Positions 25,901 to 37,389 of a stretch of 64,000 bases of DNA are shown piece after piece. Under the pieces are notes generated by a model. It saw nothing but the letters and a program-made list of their open reading frames with translations. It was not told the DNA's origin and searched no databases. The position numbers and the translations under genes were made by a program. The first letter of the stretch is position 1. The number at the start of each line of letters is the position of its first letter. Source of the stretch: Steinernema hermaphroditum (Eukaryota > Nematoda > Chromadorea > Rhabditida > Steinernematidae); NCBI GenBank assembly GCA_030435675.1, contig CM059624.1, positions 15,834,769 to 15,898,768 on the forward strand, given 5' to 3'.

Positions 25901-27036
25901 AGAAGGTCTATTCCAAGGATCTATCATGTTGACTTGGTGACTCAGCGAATTGAAATATTTAATTTATGACATGAACTGTGACTCAAAACTATGATGTGAC
26001 TATGACTAAGAAACCATCTGAGAGTTCACGGGTGCAACATGGATCACATTGTTCGACTCACGTTTAACACCTCAACCAACCCATAGCTCGGACTGAACTT
26101 TCTGTCGTGGACAGAGATGCCGACGAGTCCGAAAACGAATCCGTACTCATTAGACCGAACTAGAGATTCCAGGCTCGGACTCGGGTCGTGGACTGAAATC
26201 ATATGATTAGAATACATGCACCACCATGTATGTGTGAAGCTTTTCAGTGGTCATTTCCTAGCGGTCCTCTTGTTACAATCAGTGCAGTTTCCCTAGTGCT
26301 TAATTCTCTTTTCTTATGCAAAAAAAACACTGCGAAATTCAACGTTTGCCTACAGTAAGAAGTGAAAGGAAATGTATTCGCACTAGTTGATCCAATTCTT
26401 AATTAGCCAGAGAAGAAAAACCAAAAACGAAGGGCTCAAATACCCCATTGTAGTTGCCGGAGCTGGAACTATCTGAACGCTTTCTAAGGTATACTTCAGC
26501 TATGATTCAAATAAAGGCCCGGATTTGTTCCATCGATTGTTGTTGTTGTTTTGTGCTCCCTCTGCTTGGTCACACGTCCACCAAACGCTTTCCTTCTTCT
26601 TCACATTGCGGCATCCTAATAAACCCCTTTTCAGTGCGTAGTCGAACTGTGCAAGAAGTCCACTGGCGAATGCGAGGGTCTCACACCGCCCACCTGCGGC
26701 CGTCGCAAGAAGCGCGCCCTGGAGTCGTCCACGCGCTTCCCCGAATCTCACCGTGTTAACGAGTACAACGTCAACCAGGTGGACGTGATGGCGTCGATCA
26801 CAATGAGAGACAGCGCCAAAATGGCCGAAGACAACGTCGCCCTGAACGATCCCGAAATCAAGCAGTTCGATCAGATGTACTTCGCTCCACACGACAGTGG
26901 CGACAAAGCCGAGTTTGTCGGTCTCCATAAGGTCTGCATCGCTCAACCCACTTTCGCGCTGATGCTCTCGGCGATTGCCTTCTTGATCGTGTCGTCAGCC
27001 ACCGCTTTCATCACGCTCGTCTATAAGTTCCGGTAA
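22906..27036 (+). CDS. ZP-domain, cuticlin-like transmembrane protein
   Basis: Exons: 22906-23013, 24408-24570, 24614-24708, 24757-24920, 24972-25092, 25140-25268 and 26635-27036; 393 residues, all phases agree. A signal peptide begins MFPRRALLGLSALLVIICL. A ZP module follows from about residue 37: VDCEDTMIGLTFKTKKPF, GRIYVRGL, SFHGTFVTKADRAYRAMCFF, VWECDE, FLVHSCWTDDG and DIDGCAIDP carry the conserved cysteines. After the ZP-C half comes CGRRKKR (about 283-287), a furin-type processing site. A C-terminal hydrophobic segment ends VYKFR. Such proteins are secreted, cleaved, and polymerise in nematode cuticle or alae; this one is cuticlin-like but I do not assign a named orthologue. Introns 1 and 6 are about 1.4 kb each, with a possible small TE in intron 6. 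AATAAA lies at 27214. Confidence 0.93.
23967..24284 (-). CDS. Uncertain 105-codon frame, antisense in cuticlin intron 1
   Basis: An open frame with one strong hydrophobic segment (RYFVIIIIYQIAFFAVL) preceded by ELMEWTTPVKYEWLMGFPG. I recognise no family. It could be one exon of a nested membrane-protein gene or a chance frame; no supporting splice partners were found. Confidence 0.15.
   Translation of the reverse strand: MFPKDLTEICTPVELMEWTTPVKYEWLMGFPGMPKGLIYYLHEIRYFVIIIIYQIAFFAVLRSQSIFTTNERFVSSIYYARFHEFRIYKLYMRLFFVEHRSISLT
26112..26184. mobile_element. Possible small hAT-like fragment in cuticlin intron 6
   Basis: It starts CAGAGATGCCGACGAGTCCG, like other hAT-type ends in this window, and is flanked by identical 8-mers GTCGTGGA at 26104-26111 and 26185-26192. 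The right end lacks the matching terminal repeat, so it is decayed or a local duplication. Confidence 0.35.
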
Positions 27037-27213
27037 CCAGGTCAACGTGGGTGCTACAGTAATGAGGTTTGTCTAGATCACACAAGGTATCAGTCTCCTT
27101 CAACGAGACCCCTAAGCCCTAGAGAGCTTCTTCAAACTCAGCCGATCTCAGGAGTTTGTTTCGAAAATGCCAAATGTTTGTATATTTAAGTAACGTCTAA
27201 TAAGTAATGTGCT

Positions 27214-27219
27214 AATAAA
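27214..27219 (+). terminator. Poly(A) signal of the ZP-domain gene
   Basis: AATAAA about 180 nt after the stop codon at 27036. Confidence 0.6.
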
Positions 27220-27705
27220 ATGTACCCTTGTGTAGCATACTTCCTTCTCTTCGAGCCTTTGGGAAAACACAGTCTGTGTGAAAGGAACACAGAGTTCTAT
27301 TTCACCTGCTTAGCTGATCCTTGATCTTCCAATCCGGAAAACTATTCATATGGCTCATTGTTTATACATAACGGCTTTGTCTATGGGCAGATGGGCTGAG
27401 AGTTCCCACTAGGTGTGTTCCCGCGTTTGAGAACCTTCCGAAATAATCACTATTGAATCGAGCTTCGATCGTGTGAATATTATATGTATCGTAATTAACC
27501 GGATAAGTTTCATTAATTGACATCCTGTTTCACACAATTCTAAAGTGAGGAAGTAATAGCCGAGGCTCAGAATGGCAACAAGTGATACGATAAGCGAAGC
27601 ACATCAGTAGGTCCAGGAAGAAATGCGACTACGATGGCTTATCTCGAACCCGTAGCTTGTTTTCACGCTTCTGTAAGCCCATCTGCAGTTTCGACCCAAA
27701 AACCC

Positions 27706-27876
27706 ATCACAAAATCGGCCTTCAATCATCTTGTTGTGGTACCCAAAAATCTGATGCAAATGCATTGAAAACGACGAAACGAGCGCACGAAGTTCGCATA
27801 TTCGCTCGTCGTTTTCCACGCGTTGAATGAAATTTTTGGGTCCCACAACGAGATGATTGAAGGCCGATTTTGTGAT
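27706..27876. mobile_element. Hairpin MITE, 171 bp
   Basis: Arms ATCACAAAATCGGCCTTCAA and its complement pair over about 50 nt at each end, with a second pairing block (AAAACGACGA / TCGTCGTTTT) inside. No duplication is certain at the borders. Non-coding. Confidence 0.75.
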
Positions 27877-28988
27877 CGAAAAAAAAGAGTATAGCCGCTG
27901 CGACCGCCAACTTGCTATGGGGTTTTTGCTTTATCCCTATCGTCGGCCTATGCCTAATCCAACTGTGCTCCATGCTTCAAAAATTGGACCATCTCTGCCG
28001 TAGTCAATGCTCGTGCCACCCCCAGTCCGTGTCCCATCTCTGTCCCAGCTATGTTTCATCTTTGCCCCAGTCCATGCCCCATTCAGTCCCCGATGCATGC
28101 CTACCCCTTCTCTCTACGGTACATGAAGATTAGTAGAAAGAAGTGAACCTTATAGTCACCCCTTCTCTCTACAATACATGAACAATACATGTAGTAGGAT
28201 CCATGATACGATGATACGATCAAACGATTTAACAACAATTCCTTCTTGAACCTCATGTATATGGACCTAAACATCGTGTTTTAATCCGACAAAAAAAACA
28301 AGCAAATGTGATTTTAACTTTGTTTTTATGGTGATTAACGGTATTAAACATAGCGGAACCCACCGGGGATTGCAACCATCACAAACATCCGTCAATTTTT
28401 ACACATAATAATGGAAAAATATTGTACGCAACTGGATCCATTCAGTGATTTTACAGTATATGAATACATGTTCGTATAGGTCACTGACTAAAGGGACACG
28501 GTCGTGAATAAAATGAGGTCCTTAAATAGTGCCGACAATTTCCAAGGACAAGGAAATCATTGGTCTACATGTTCATCTCCGGCGGCAAGCATCCAGTTCC
28601 GTGAGAAGCCACCCTGAAGACGGCAACACTGCCACCGGCGAAGACGCAACTTCAAGAACGAAGACCAAGAACCTCTGGCAAACTTGCTACTTTTAGCACT
28701 CCATCAATTTTAGTTACTATATATTTTTTTTCGGCATCTCGCCATCTTTACAGTATGCTAACGTTACCTATTCAAATGACCTTTTGTGCATGCTGTCTAT
28801 TTGTGACGTGTAAAGATGTCCTGCGCATATTTACGTAAGTGGAAACATCCACAGGGAGCATCGCTTACCTCAAAAGAGAGTCCTTCTGCTATATTCAAAG
28901 GCCGTCGTCTGCGTTGTGACTAACTATCAGCCCCGCCCTATCATAATATATGTATAGCCAGACCGGAGCATAAGTCACACATAACACT
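27877..28988. other. Spacer with short imperfect tandem repeats
   Basis: Around 27985-28105 a CCCAGTC/CATCTYTGYCCC motif is repeated imperfectly. CCCCTTCTCTCTAC followed by a TACATGAA block occurs twice near 28105 and 28158. The presumed promoter of receptor C lies at the right end. No gene seen. Confidence 0.5.
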
Positions 28989-30108
28989 ATGGACCGAGAC
29001 GTCGTCGCTCATGAGCAGGCTGTAGCGGCCTTTTTGATGATTACTGTAGGTCATGTAAGGCTGAAGTCATAATGTGATGAAGTGGTTTAGGTTGGTGCGG
29101 CTGGGATCATGATAAATGGCTATGTACTGTACGGTGTTCTTGTGCATAAAGCTTTCGGAAAAGTGTTTGGGGCCATTTGTGCTTCTCAGATTTTGGCAAA
29201 TCTTGGCAACTCGTTCGTTTTCGCCGTTCTCGTTGGACCGATATCGATAATGTAAGTGAAGAGTGTATGGTAGATGACACCGATCTTCTAGTGACTTTGA
29301 TTTCCACAAAACCTACTGGGGAACACGATGCGGACAGCTTCTTGTCATCTTCTGGAACGCTTCGCTCCTCTCACACCTTCTGACCTCTGTGAACCGCTGT
29401 GCAAATGTACTTCTTCCCTGCAAGCAAACTGAAAATGTATTTTCGCCTAAACTAACCCACTATCTTATCGCTTTCACCTGGATATTCGCTTTGTGCCAAG
29501 GAATACCGTACTTTCTCCGTAAGCTTCCCTACCATCCATCACAAATAAGACCGAATTCTAGCTGCATGCACTCTGGAGTTCTCAGCCGCCCAGTTCAAGT
29601 TCAATTTCCACGAAACCGACTGTAAACCATACTTGTACTACTATGCAGATTACTACTATAGTATCATTGTGGTATCACTGATTGCCATGGTTGACATTTG
29701 CACGGTTCTGCAGATCAGATCGCTTCAGAAGGTGTGAATGTTGTATGATAGAAATGATGTGATGCTCGGTTTAGAAAAAGATCCTTCACAAGAAGTCGAA
29801 AGACGTGAAATTCTTCTTCCAAGCCCTAATCCAGGCGATCATAACGATGACCGAACTGGTGGTCTATTTCTGGCTGTCATCGCTGTTCGCCAACAATAAA
29901 TGGGCATACTTCTACGCCACCACGTTGATCTGGATTGTTGAGGAGTGTTGTGATGGGTAGGAGACATCTACATACGAACAGACATAGCTCAGATTTCTTC
30001 AGGGTGGTATTCATCGTCTTCAATAAGGACATTCGCCATCGATCGTCGGTGGTGCCCACGTCAAATGGAGTTGTTGTTATAATTGGTTCACAAAAACTTG
30101 ATCTTTAA
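28989..30108 (+). CDS. Receptor C: Srx-class serpentine receptor, complete
   Basis: Exons: 28989-29045, 29091-29251, 29292-29518, 29562-29731, 29775-29956 and 30003-30108; 300 residues. All introns are about 40-46 nt. Key stretches are QILANLGNSFVFAVLVGP (TM2), RCGQLLVIFWNASLLSHLL and SVNRCANVLLPC (TM3 and the intracellular end), FALCQGIPYFLPAC (TM4 to loop), LQIRSLQK (end of TM5), KFFFQALIQAI (TM6), and CCDGVVFIVFNKDI (end of TM7). It is the closest paralogue of receptor D: exons 1, 2, 4 and 5 have identical lengths (57, 161, 170, 182 nt), and the two genes point toward each other across zyg-12. The tail is short and basic then hydrophobic. Likely a sensory-neuron chemoreceptor with unknown ligand. 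Confidence 0.93.
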
Positions 30109-30659
30109 TGTATTATAAACGTAGCTGCACGCGGCCTGACAGCCTCACGGATGGACAGAATCGCCCAGAACAACGCTCAAATTCGATGGGCCTCGAAAAT
30201 ACGGATTCATCGTTGCTAAGATATGGTCGAAATTGGCGAATAGAATAAAAAAGTTGAACGTTTTTCTATCGTTAGGTTTTCGGGGTCGACGAAGTTGAAT
30301 CAAATTCCCATGAGAGCCTCCTCCTCTCTGATTCTTCCCCGATCCACGCCTCGTCTTATGCCTATGGTTGCACAAATGAGATTCGACATCATCTCAAAGA
30401 GACAATTATGCAAACGAGATTGGGTCTCACAGCGATTTGCCAGCGAACCAAGGATACAGTACGTCGCGCTGCGCTGGCGCGCAGCAATCCTCTCGCGTGC
30501 CATGGCGGATCTTTCTCGCACGATGGTCACTATTCTTGAGCTTTTTTGAGGTACCTAACCGACCGTCCCCTTCTCCGCTTTTCCTTTCGATTCACATCAG
30601 GCACTGATGGTTTTTACGTTCTGCTTCCTTCGCTGATTATCGCTCATTTTAGGATCCGC
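30109..30659. other. Spacer between receptor C and zyg-12-like gene
   Basis: Probably holds the receptor C 3' UTR and the zyg-12-like promoter. An acceptor (TCATTTTAG) at about 30652 lies just before the Hook-gene ATG, which fits spliced-leader addition or a 5'-UTR intron. No gene recognised. Confidence 0.5.
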
Positions 30660-32998
30660 ATGAACAACTTCAGCTTGGAATTCCTTAATGGTCTCTTGGA
30701 ATGGGTAATCGTATCTTCGTAGTAGTGGGAGAATATCCTGTTACTTTTTAGACCAAGACATTGGGTGTTACCGAAACCGTCGAATCTGTGTCATCCGGGT
30801 GCGGCATTGCACGGTGCCTGCATCGCATGTAAGACTTTCGTTTGATCTTGCTTGTAGTCTGCAAGCCGCGTTTCAGCGATTCCCAGTTCTTCTCCGACGA
30901 GTGGCTGCGAGGGACTGAAGGAGTGAAGCACGATGATAATTTCCGCATGAAGACCAATAATATTCGAAAAGTGACCCGAAAAATTGAAGACTATTACGAC
31001 AAAGTGCTGAAGAGACAGTTCAACCCTGAGAAGTGGTTCGTGGATTCTGCAAAGATCGGTAGGAAAGCGGATACTGTGTGTCGATGTTATTCTTTTCAGG
31101 TGAGCTCCAGGACCACACTCACATTGGCAGATTGCTCGTGCTGACTTTGTCCGTTGCCACTCTAGGCCCTCGTTCAGAAGGTGACTAATGTCTTGCTCGA
31201 ATTACACGTTTATGTTCGTATTTCTTTAGAGTTCGTTAAACAACTTAGCGATCTGCAATTAAGTACACATGTTCAAAAAGAATTGATGACCATTATGTGG
31301 AAAATTGATCGCGATATGCCGGACTGTGGACGTGGAGATCTCAATCACAGTGAAACCGTTGGTTAGCAAAACACAGTTCACAGCTAAACTGTTCATTTCA
31401 GGGTCAGGCACTGCGATCAGTGAACGATTTGAAAAACGATAATGCACGACTGAATGTTATGATTGATTCTTGCAAGGCCGAGGTGGGACTGAGGAATGCA
31501 CTTCCGGAAATCTGGATATTTCTTTTCAGATTCGCGCATTAAAAAGTGAGAATGAGGACTTGTTGAGTCAGCTGGATGAATCAAATGCGAAATTAGTCGA
31601 TCTCGATGTCGCACAACAAGAAGTGCTCAATTATAGAAACATTGTTTCCCGATTGAAGGATCATGGGCGCCGTATGGACGATATTTGCTACGAGAAGGAA
31701 CTCGAAGAGCAGACTTTGCGAGATGAAATTAGCCGTTGCCGTGAAATCATCAAAAAGTTCGAGGACAGCAAAGAAGTAGGAAACTCTCCTTTTACTTTTA
31801 TAACTTCAGCCGCGATTTAGGATGAGCTAATTAGCCATCTCAAAGATGAGAATTTAAATCTGTCAACTCAAGTCCAAGTCCTGAGTGAGCGTTTGGAAGC
31901 CGCTGAGCTCAGGGTGCCTGAAATTGAGGGTTTGCGGTTGCGGCTAAAAGATGTCAATACGCTTCGGGTACAAACTCCTGTAATTCCACTCAAATTCCCG
32001 TTATTTTAGTCCGAGAACAAGGTTTTGAGGGAGAAGTTGGACTCGTACATACCGACCGCCGTTGAGTTAGAAGATGAAAGGCGAATAAACGAAGATTTAA
32101 AGGCCAAGTTCGAAGAGTTGAAGTTAAACATGAGCGATGTTGAAGTGCGCCTTGTAGCGGAAACTGTGAGAGCAGAGCAGGTATTGCACAGAAGCGACTT
32201 CAGATTTGTTGAAATAGTCGTTGTAGGCTGAGTGCGAACTCGCAAAAGCGAAAATGAAACTTGAAGAAATGGAAGCCATAAAGAATGAGCTGATTGTGGA
32301 ACAAGTTCGCTTGAAGGAAGAAATAGCTGACCGGGGTAAGTCGTATCTTTATCTTTCTGTCGGTCGTTGTGCTATCGAATCCTCGTATTCATGTTGCGTA
32401 TTTCAGGCACACCCTCTCTTGCACATGATCTAGAGATAAGTGGATATGATCCAACCACACTGTAAGTTACGCTTTTCTCAGAACGTTCTCTATCATCGAT
32501 TACTTCAGTGAGCCACTGACTGTTGATGAACGCATTCAGTTAAAAATGGAAACTGAACGCTTGCGCTCCACAATAGAGGAATCACAAAAAGAACGATGTA
32601 AATTGAAGGAAGAGTTTGAGCGTCAAATCAGCGAACTACACGCTGAACTGCGCATATCAAAGGACCAGCTTGCGCAAGAGCAGCTTTTGCTTGCTAAGCT
32701 GGTATGTGTATATCCCCTCGTTGCGATAATACATCTTTACTTCTTCAGTACGCAGAGCGAAGTACCGATTCATCTGCCGCAACTTCATCTTGTTTAGCTG
32801 ATTCATCAAGGAAGTGCTCGTCCATTTTTGCATCCACAAGGTGATTCCTTCCATCATATACAAAGCGTTCTAATTTTTCCCGTTTTCAGCACATGGATAC
32901 TGATTGCCTTCGTATCCATTTTGATTCCGACGGTGTTGTACGTATTATTTAATCAACAGAGGACTGATACGTGGAAGCGATCATTCGTACCAACATGA
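30660..32998 (+). CDS. zyg-12: ZYG-12/Hook-family linker protein with C-terminal membrane anchor
   Basis: Fourteen exons in phase: 30660-30704, 30752-30828, 30877-31058, 31100-31180, 31230-31357, 31402-31482, 31530-31775, 31821-31967, 32010-32180, 32227-32335, 32407-32461, 32509-32701, 32749-32840 and 32890-32998; 571 residues. The N-terminal Hook domain (residues 1 to about 170) shows LLEWTKTLGVT, CLHRIDSQFFSDEWLRG and NFRMKTNNIRKVTRKIEDYY, matching the Hook fold that binds dynein light intermediate chain. Exons 6-12 encode almost uninterrupted coiled coil rich in Glu, Leu and Lys. A Ser-rich linker leads to a single membrane segment, WILIAFVSILIPTVLYVLF, and a 15-residue tail. In C. elegans, ZYG-12 is placed in the outer nuclear membrane by SUN-1 and links centrosome to nucleus; this architecture supports orthology. 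It is shorter than C. elegans ZYG-12. A possible alternative 3' exon lies at 33357-33574. Confidence 0.9.
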
Positions 32999-33356
32999 AG
33001 AGCTGGGATCCTGCCGTGTACGCTCACATGTCAACGCGCGGTATATTTATTTCCCGCTGCATATTGCGTGTAATTATCTATTGCTATATTTTATGCTATC
33101 ATTGCCGCGTATTGTACTGTGCTTCCGTGTTTCATACAGATTCCTCATTGTTGTTACAGCACGGTTTGGATGCACTGTAGCTCTGGGAAAGAGCTCCTTA
33201 TATGCTCTTACCTAGTCGAACAACTGATTGTAAACACGTGAAAGGCTATCAGCCCTTCATAGGGTACTTTGACAGTGGCTGTCTGTGGTTGACGAGACTA
33301 GCTCGTAAGAGTACAGAAATACGAAGAAATTTAAACCTATTCAAACCGTAGAACAG

Positions 33357-33574
33357 CGCTGGTAGCACCACAAACTGCACAATATGAGTTCACAACATAC
33401 TTCAAAATTGTGTACATTGCAGCGACGATAGCTTTTATGCTTTTCCCCAGTTCGTTGCTTGGGAGCTTCATTCACCTCGTCTACCTGGTCTTTCGCCCGT
33501 CTAATTCGGTTGGGCATTTTATGCCTTACGAATCAGTGTTTCTACCGACAGGAATGCATATTAAATTGGATTAA
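33357..33574 (+). CDS. Candidate alternative terminal exon of the zyg-12-like gene
   Basis: After an acceptor GTAGAACAG, one frame (entered at phase 1) stays open for 72 codons. It encodes a hydrophobic run KIVYIAATIAFMLF...GSFIHLVYLVF and a tail ending GMHIKLD. Its stop is 25 nt before an AATAAA. A phase-2 splice from exon 13 would instead read ten residues and stop, giving an isoform without a membrane anchor. I could not find the donor that fits the membrane frame, so this may be a decayed exon or belong to another transcript. Confidence 0.4.
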
Positions 33575-33598
33575 TTAACTTCTATGTGACAGCAGACA

Positions 33599-33604
33599 AA
33601 TAAA
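33599..33604 (+). terminator. Poly(A) signal, probably of the zyg-12-like gene
   Basis: AATAAA downstream of the candidate terminal exon; the only clear signal after the Hook gene. Confidence 0.6.
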
Positions 33605-34308
33605 TTAGCAAAACACTACCCGTTAATGTTAATTTATTATTCACCGTCAAAATTTAATACTATCCGATCCAATAAATGTGCTTGGTAGCAGAGTGTCTTA
33701 GCAGAAATAGATGTTCTCTTCGGTTGAAACAAAATCGCTAACAAGTTTCCATCGGTCCTGGCCGAACGATATCTCTCCTTGTCGGGCTCAGCCGAGCCGA
33801 CCTGTGTCTTTTTCGGAGCTACTCATCTAGTGACAAATCTCAAAAGCGAGGGAATGAAGGACAAGCAGAAAACAGTCGACAGCAATCCCTCAAGACGGTC
33901 ATACCACCCTGTCGGTGGCGCCATAGGGCAATCGTGGTGGAACTTTACAATTCCGATCATCCAATTCGAAAGGGCAATCGTGGCGGGACCCAAGAATTCC
34001 GATCGGCATGCAGCGCCATTGATGAGTTGACAGAGGGGATAAGCGACGTAGATGACATTGATGAGGGCGGTTTGAGGGTCAAAAGCTATCTGCATGTTTC
34101 AGTGACCGAGAGGTATGACGAATAGGATGTATGTGGACTGGAAGGCTAGACGACTAATTTGCTACTGGATTGCTGCTTGCTACTGTCGTACTATTGACTA
34201 TTTATCGCCGATTTCAACTTGTTCGATATGAAGCTCATTTTTTGGGTCGGGTTACAAATTTTCATAAATCTCTTTATCAAAACATAACATAAAAAGTAGC
34301 CACAGTTA
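33605..34308. other. Spacer between convergent zyg-12-like gene and receptor D
   Basis: A short tandem duplication, AGGGCAATCGTGG...AATTCCGATC, is present twice at about 33927-34003. No gene recognised. The 3' UTR of receptor D must end here. Confidence 0.5.
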
Positions 34309-35469
34309 TCAACAATTCAGCGGAAATGGAAATTCTTTTGAGTCTCTCTGATTTGAAGGAGATACAGCGTGGAAAGGAGCGGCTCTATTCGTCGACGATG
34401 GCGCCACCGACGGCCGACGGCGAATGTCTTTGTTGAAAATGATGAAGACCACCCTGGAAGAAGAAGCGTTCGCCTCCTTGAACTACCGTCAAACCTACCC
34501 ATCACAGAGTTCCTCCGTAATCCACGCCAACGTTGTCGCTCCGAAGTGAGCCCATTTGTTGTGGGCCAAGAGTGGTGAGACCCAGAAGTAGACGACTAGT
34601 TCTGTGAGGGTGGTGAACGCCTGGACAAGCGCTTGAAAGAAGAATTTGATGTCCTTGGATTTCGTGTGGAGGATGTTTTTCTATATAGGTATAGGCATGG
34701 CTACTGTTCACGAGGCAATGACCTACTTTTTGGAGTGATCTGATCTTTAAAAACGTGCTCAAATCCACAATTCCAATCAGAGAGACGACGCTGATGCTAA
34801 ACCAAAAATCGGCATAGTACCAGATATAGTCACGGCATCTTGTGGGTCGGAAGAAGAATGTAAACTCGCTGGGACGGTACTCCAGGGTGCAATCGGCTGC
34901 AAAACGGGACTAGCATCGAGAGCTACGGTTTTTTATGGCTTACGCATGAAGTACGGTATTCCTTGACAAAAGGCAAAAGTCCACACAGAAGCAATGAGGA
35001 GGTAAGTGATCTTGGGAGAGAAGGCGTTTTCATATTTGAACGGCAGGTAGACGTTAACACATCGATTGACTGAGGTCAAAAGATGCGAGAGGAGAGAGGC
35101 GTTCCAGAAGACAATCAGCATCTGGCCACAACGTGATCCCCAATAGGTTTGGTGCAGGCTCGGGTCTCTGAACGATGATAATAAGGATCGTCCTTCTCCT
35201 CTGATCAACGTACATTATGGTCATGGGTCCGACGAAAACGGCGAAAACAAACGAATTTCCAAGATTCGCCAAGATCTGAGAGGAACATATCGCTCCGAAG
35301 GACTTTCCGAAGACCTTGTACGAACAAACAGCGTATAGTACATATCCATTTATAAGAATCCCGGCAGATCCAAACTAAACTCAAATTCTCTTGGAGTTCT
35401 ACCAGGTCCTACCAGAATAATGAGGAATGCAGCCCTCATCTGCTCGGGGAGCGAAGTTTCTTCATCCAT
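34309..35469 (-). CDS. Receptor D: Srx-class serpentine receptor, complete
   Basis: Exons on the minus strand: 35469-35413, 35374-35214, 35167-34944, 34896-34727, 34680-34499 and 34453-34309; 312 residues. Motifs: QILANLGNSFVFAVFVGP, GSRCGQMLIVFWNASLLSHL, SVNRCVNVYLPFKYEN, FAFCQGIPYFM, LKIRSLQK, KFFFQALVQAFTTLTELVVY and LCDGVVFIIFNKDI. Near-identical motif wording and exon lengths make it the sister of receptor C; exon 3 is one codon shorter and the C-terminal tail (RRRPSVAPSSTNRAAP...) is longer and Ser-rich. All introns are short. Expected to be a sensory cilium chemoreceptor with unknown ligand. Confidence 0.93.
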
Positions 35470-37341
35470 AGTACTTGTCTTGATTCTTTCGTTTTTTCAG
35501 TAGGCTTTATACTATGTCTCATTAAATGGCAGGGCGGAGCCGACCTGACACCTAGCCCCTCGAGGTGAGTCAGTCAACGTCGGCTTTCCTTCAAAAATAG
35601 GGGGGCTAACGTCAGAGGCTACCCCTTGATCGTCTGTGGCTTATCGAAATGTTACGGTGTGAGCAGCATGAAAATGTTGCAAGCGTCATTAGGGCATTAT
35701 CTATGAGGAAAGGAGTAAATAAGCGTTCACGTGAACGGCACCTGAAATAGCTGTTTTATAGGATGCTTGAAACTTTGTTATTTGACCGAGCGGCTTTCGA
35801 AAGGCTCAACCAGAAATCAGTGCCATACAAAAACGAGCTCGTTTTGAGAACTGAACCCAAGCAGCAGTGGTTTCGTTTCAGGCAGCAGACAAAATAATGA
35901 CTGAGGGTGGTTTCTAACCGGACCGACCGATTATAAATTGAACAAGTTCAGATGAGACAACCACTGTGCCTTCGAGAGCAGTTGTTTACCGTGCTAGACT
36001 GGAATAACATCGATCCCATGGGCTAATCTCTTCGCCAGCAAGGCAGATGGTATCTCCATACAAATAGCCTTTATTCCTTCCGTGTATTTACCACCGGTTA
36101 AGCTATTAGTCCATAACACAAACTTCATTCCTGGACTAATGCCTTATTTTCTCAAAATCGATCTAATTAAGTATCATGAAAAAGGAACGAAACTGAACAA
36201 CTAAATGTCCTTTAATAACATATACTATCTAGACACCTATTAAATGAATTATTCCTGCTAAACTGAACTTACCATCTTTCGTAGACTTGTTGAACTTCCC
36301 TCTAAGTGCCACTGTACTTTTACATTACATGATAGATGCTATTTCTTGGCACTTTAGTACATTCGGTGAATTGAAGAGGAATGTTTCTATCGATATTTGT
36401 CTCTAGTGATCAAAAATCATCATTTTTTCGAAGCGTCTATTTAACATGATGAGTAAGCGAGTTCGAAGAACTGTCGGCTAAAACGGCGAAGTTGCCCGGA
36501 TGATGTGGATTATGGCAGATAGGAAATCACAATTACTCATCTTCAAGTAGATATGGGCATTCGAATAGAGGCATACATAGACGAATGCCTTGTCGGGACC
36601 CGCTCGCCAGTACGAGTAGGCCTCCTCTCCAAAGGTCCACCGAACAGCAGTCGGCCGGCGCGCTCGCTCATCTCGCTCCCAGTGTCCCCTCTTCCAGATA
36701 TTTTATGTTAGTTTTGGTCTCTAATAAAGATCATTTGGTAGAGGAGGAAAAGATCTAAGGAGTGCACCAACCGCTACACTTTGAAGGTCGTGACAGCGTG
36801 CTTTCAGCTCGATGGGACTGGAACATGCTTTGCCCTTCGGCCCTTCAGTGTACTTGAACGTTTAGGTCAGTTCAGAAATCCGAATCCAACTGCATTTCAT
36901 GCGCATTCTGGCCTTCCAGAAAAGCTTTGAGAAATCGAAAATCAAACGGTAAAGAAGCCGCTCGTATCCTGCGAAGACATGCTCTAAAATGTGGCAAAAT
37001 ATGTGAATGTTTCTGCCCAACTGTTGTCTCTTTTAGGTGGTCTCGTTCTGATCACTACATTGCTGACTAGCACACTTTTTTAAGTGACGTATCCATGCTG
37101 TAAATGCTGATTTCATGAAATCCACATTCATTTTTATACGAGACGAAAACAGATACTTCTTAGGAAGTTGACATTATCCTAAAACAATATGGATGTTGAT
37201 AAATTTGCATAATATGACACAGTTTTCAAAGGCCAAGAGATCGTAATTACGTAGTTGCGTAGCTCCTGATCCTCCGGAATAGAGGGCCTAAGTCTTCGAA
37301 TTGAACAGAGGGTTGGGTCATGATATAACACACGAGCAGGG
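35470..37341. other. Spacer upstream of receptor D
   Basis: Two kilobases with no frame over 65 codons that resembles a protein and no clear repeat arms. The promoter of receptor D lies at the left end. Confidence 0.5.
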
Positions 37342-37347
37342 TTTATT
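37342..37347 (-). terminator. Poly(A) signal of small minus-strand gene
   Basis: AATAAA on the minus strand, 43 nt after the TAA at 37392-37390. Confidence 0.6.
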
Positions 37348-37389
37348 GCTTTGAAATCGTATTACACATAGGAGATCTACAATTGAGCA

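Noticed and set aside
26500..26946. 148-codon minus-strand frame
   Set aside because: Antisense shadow of the last cuticlin exon.
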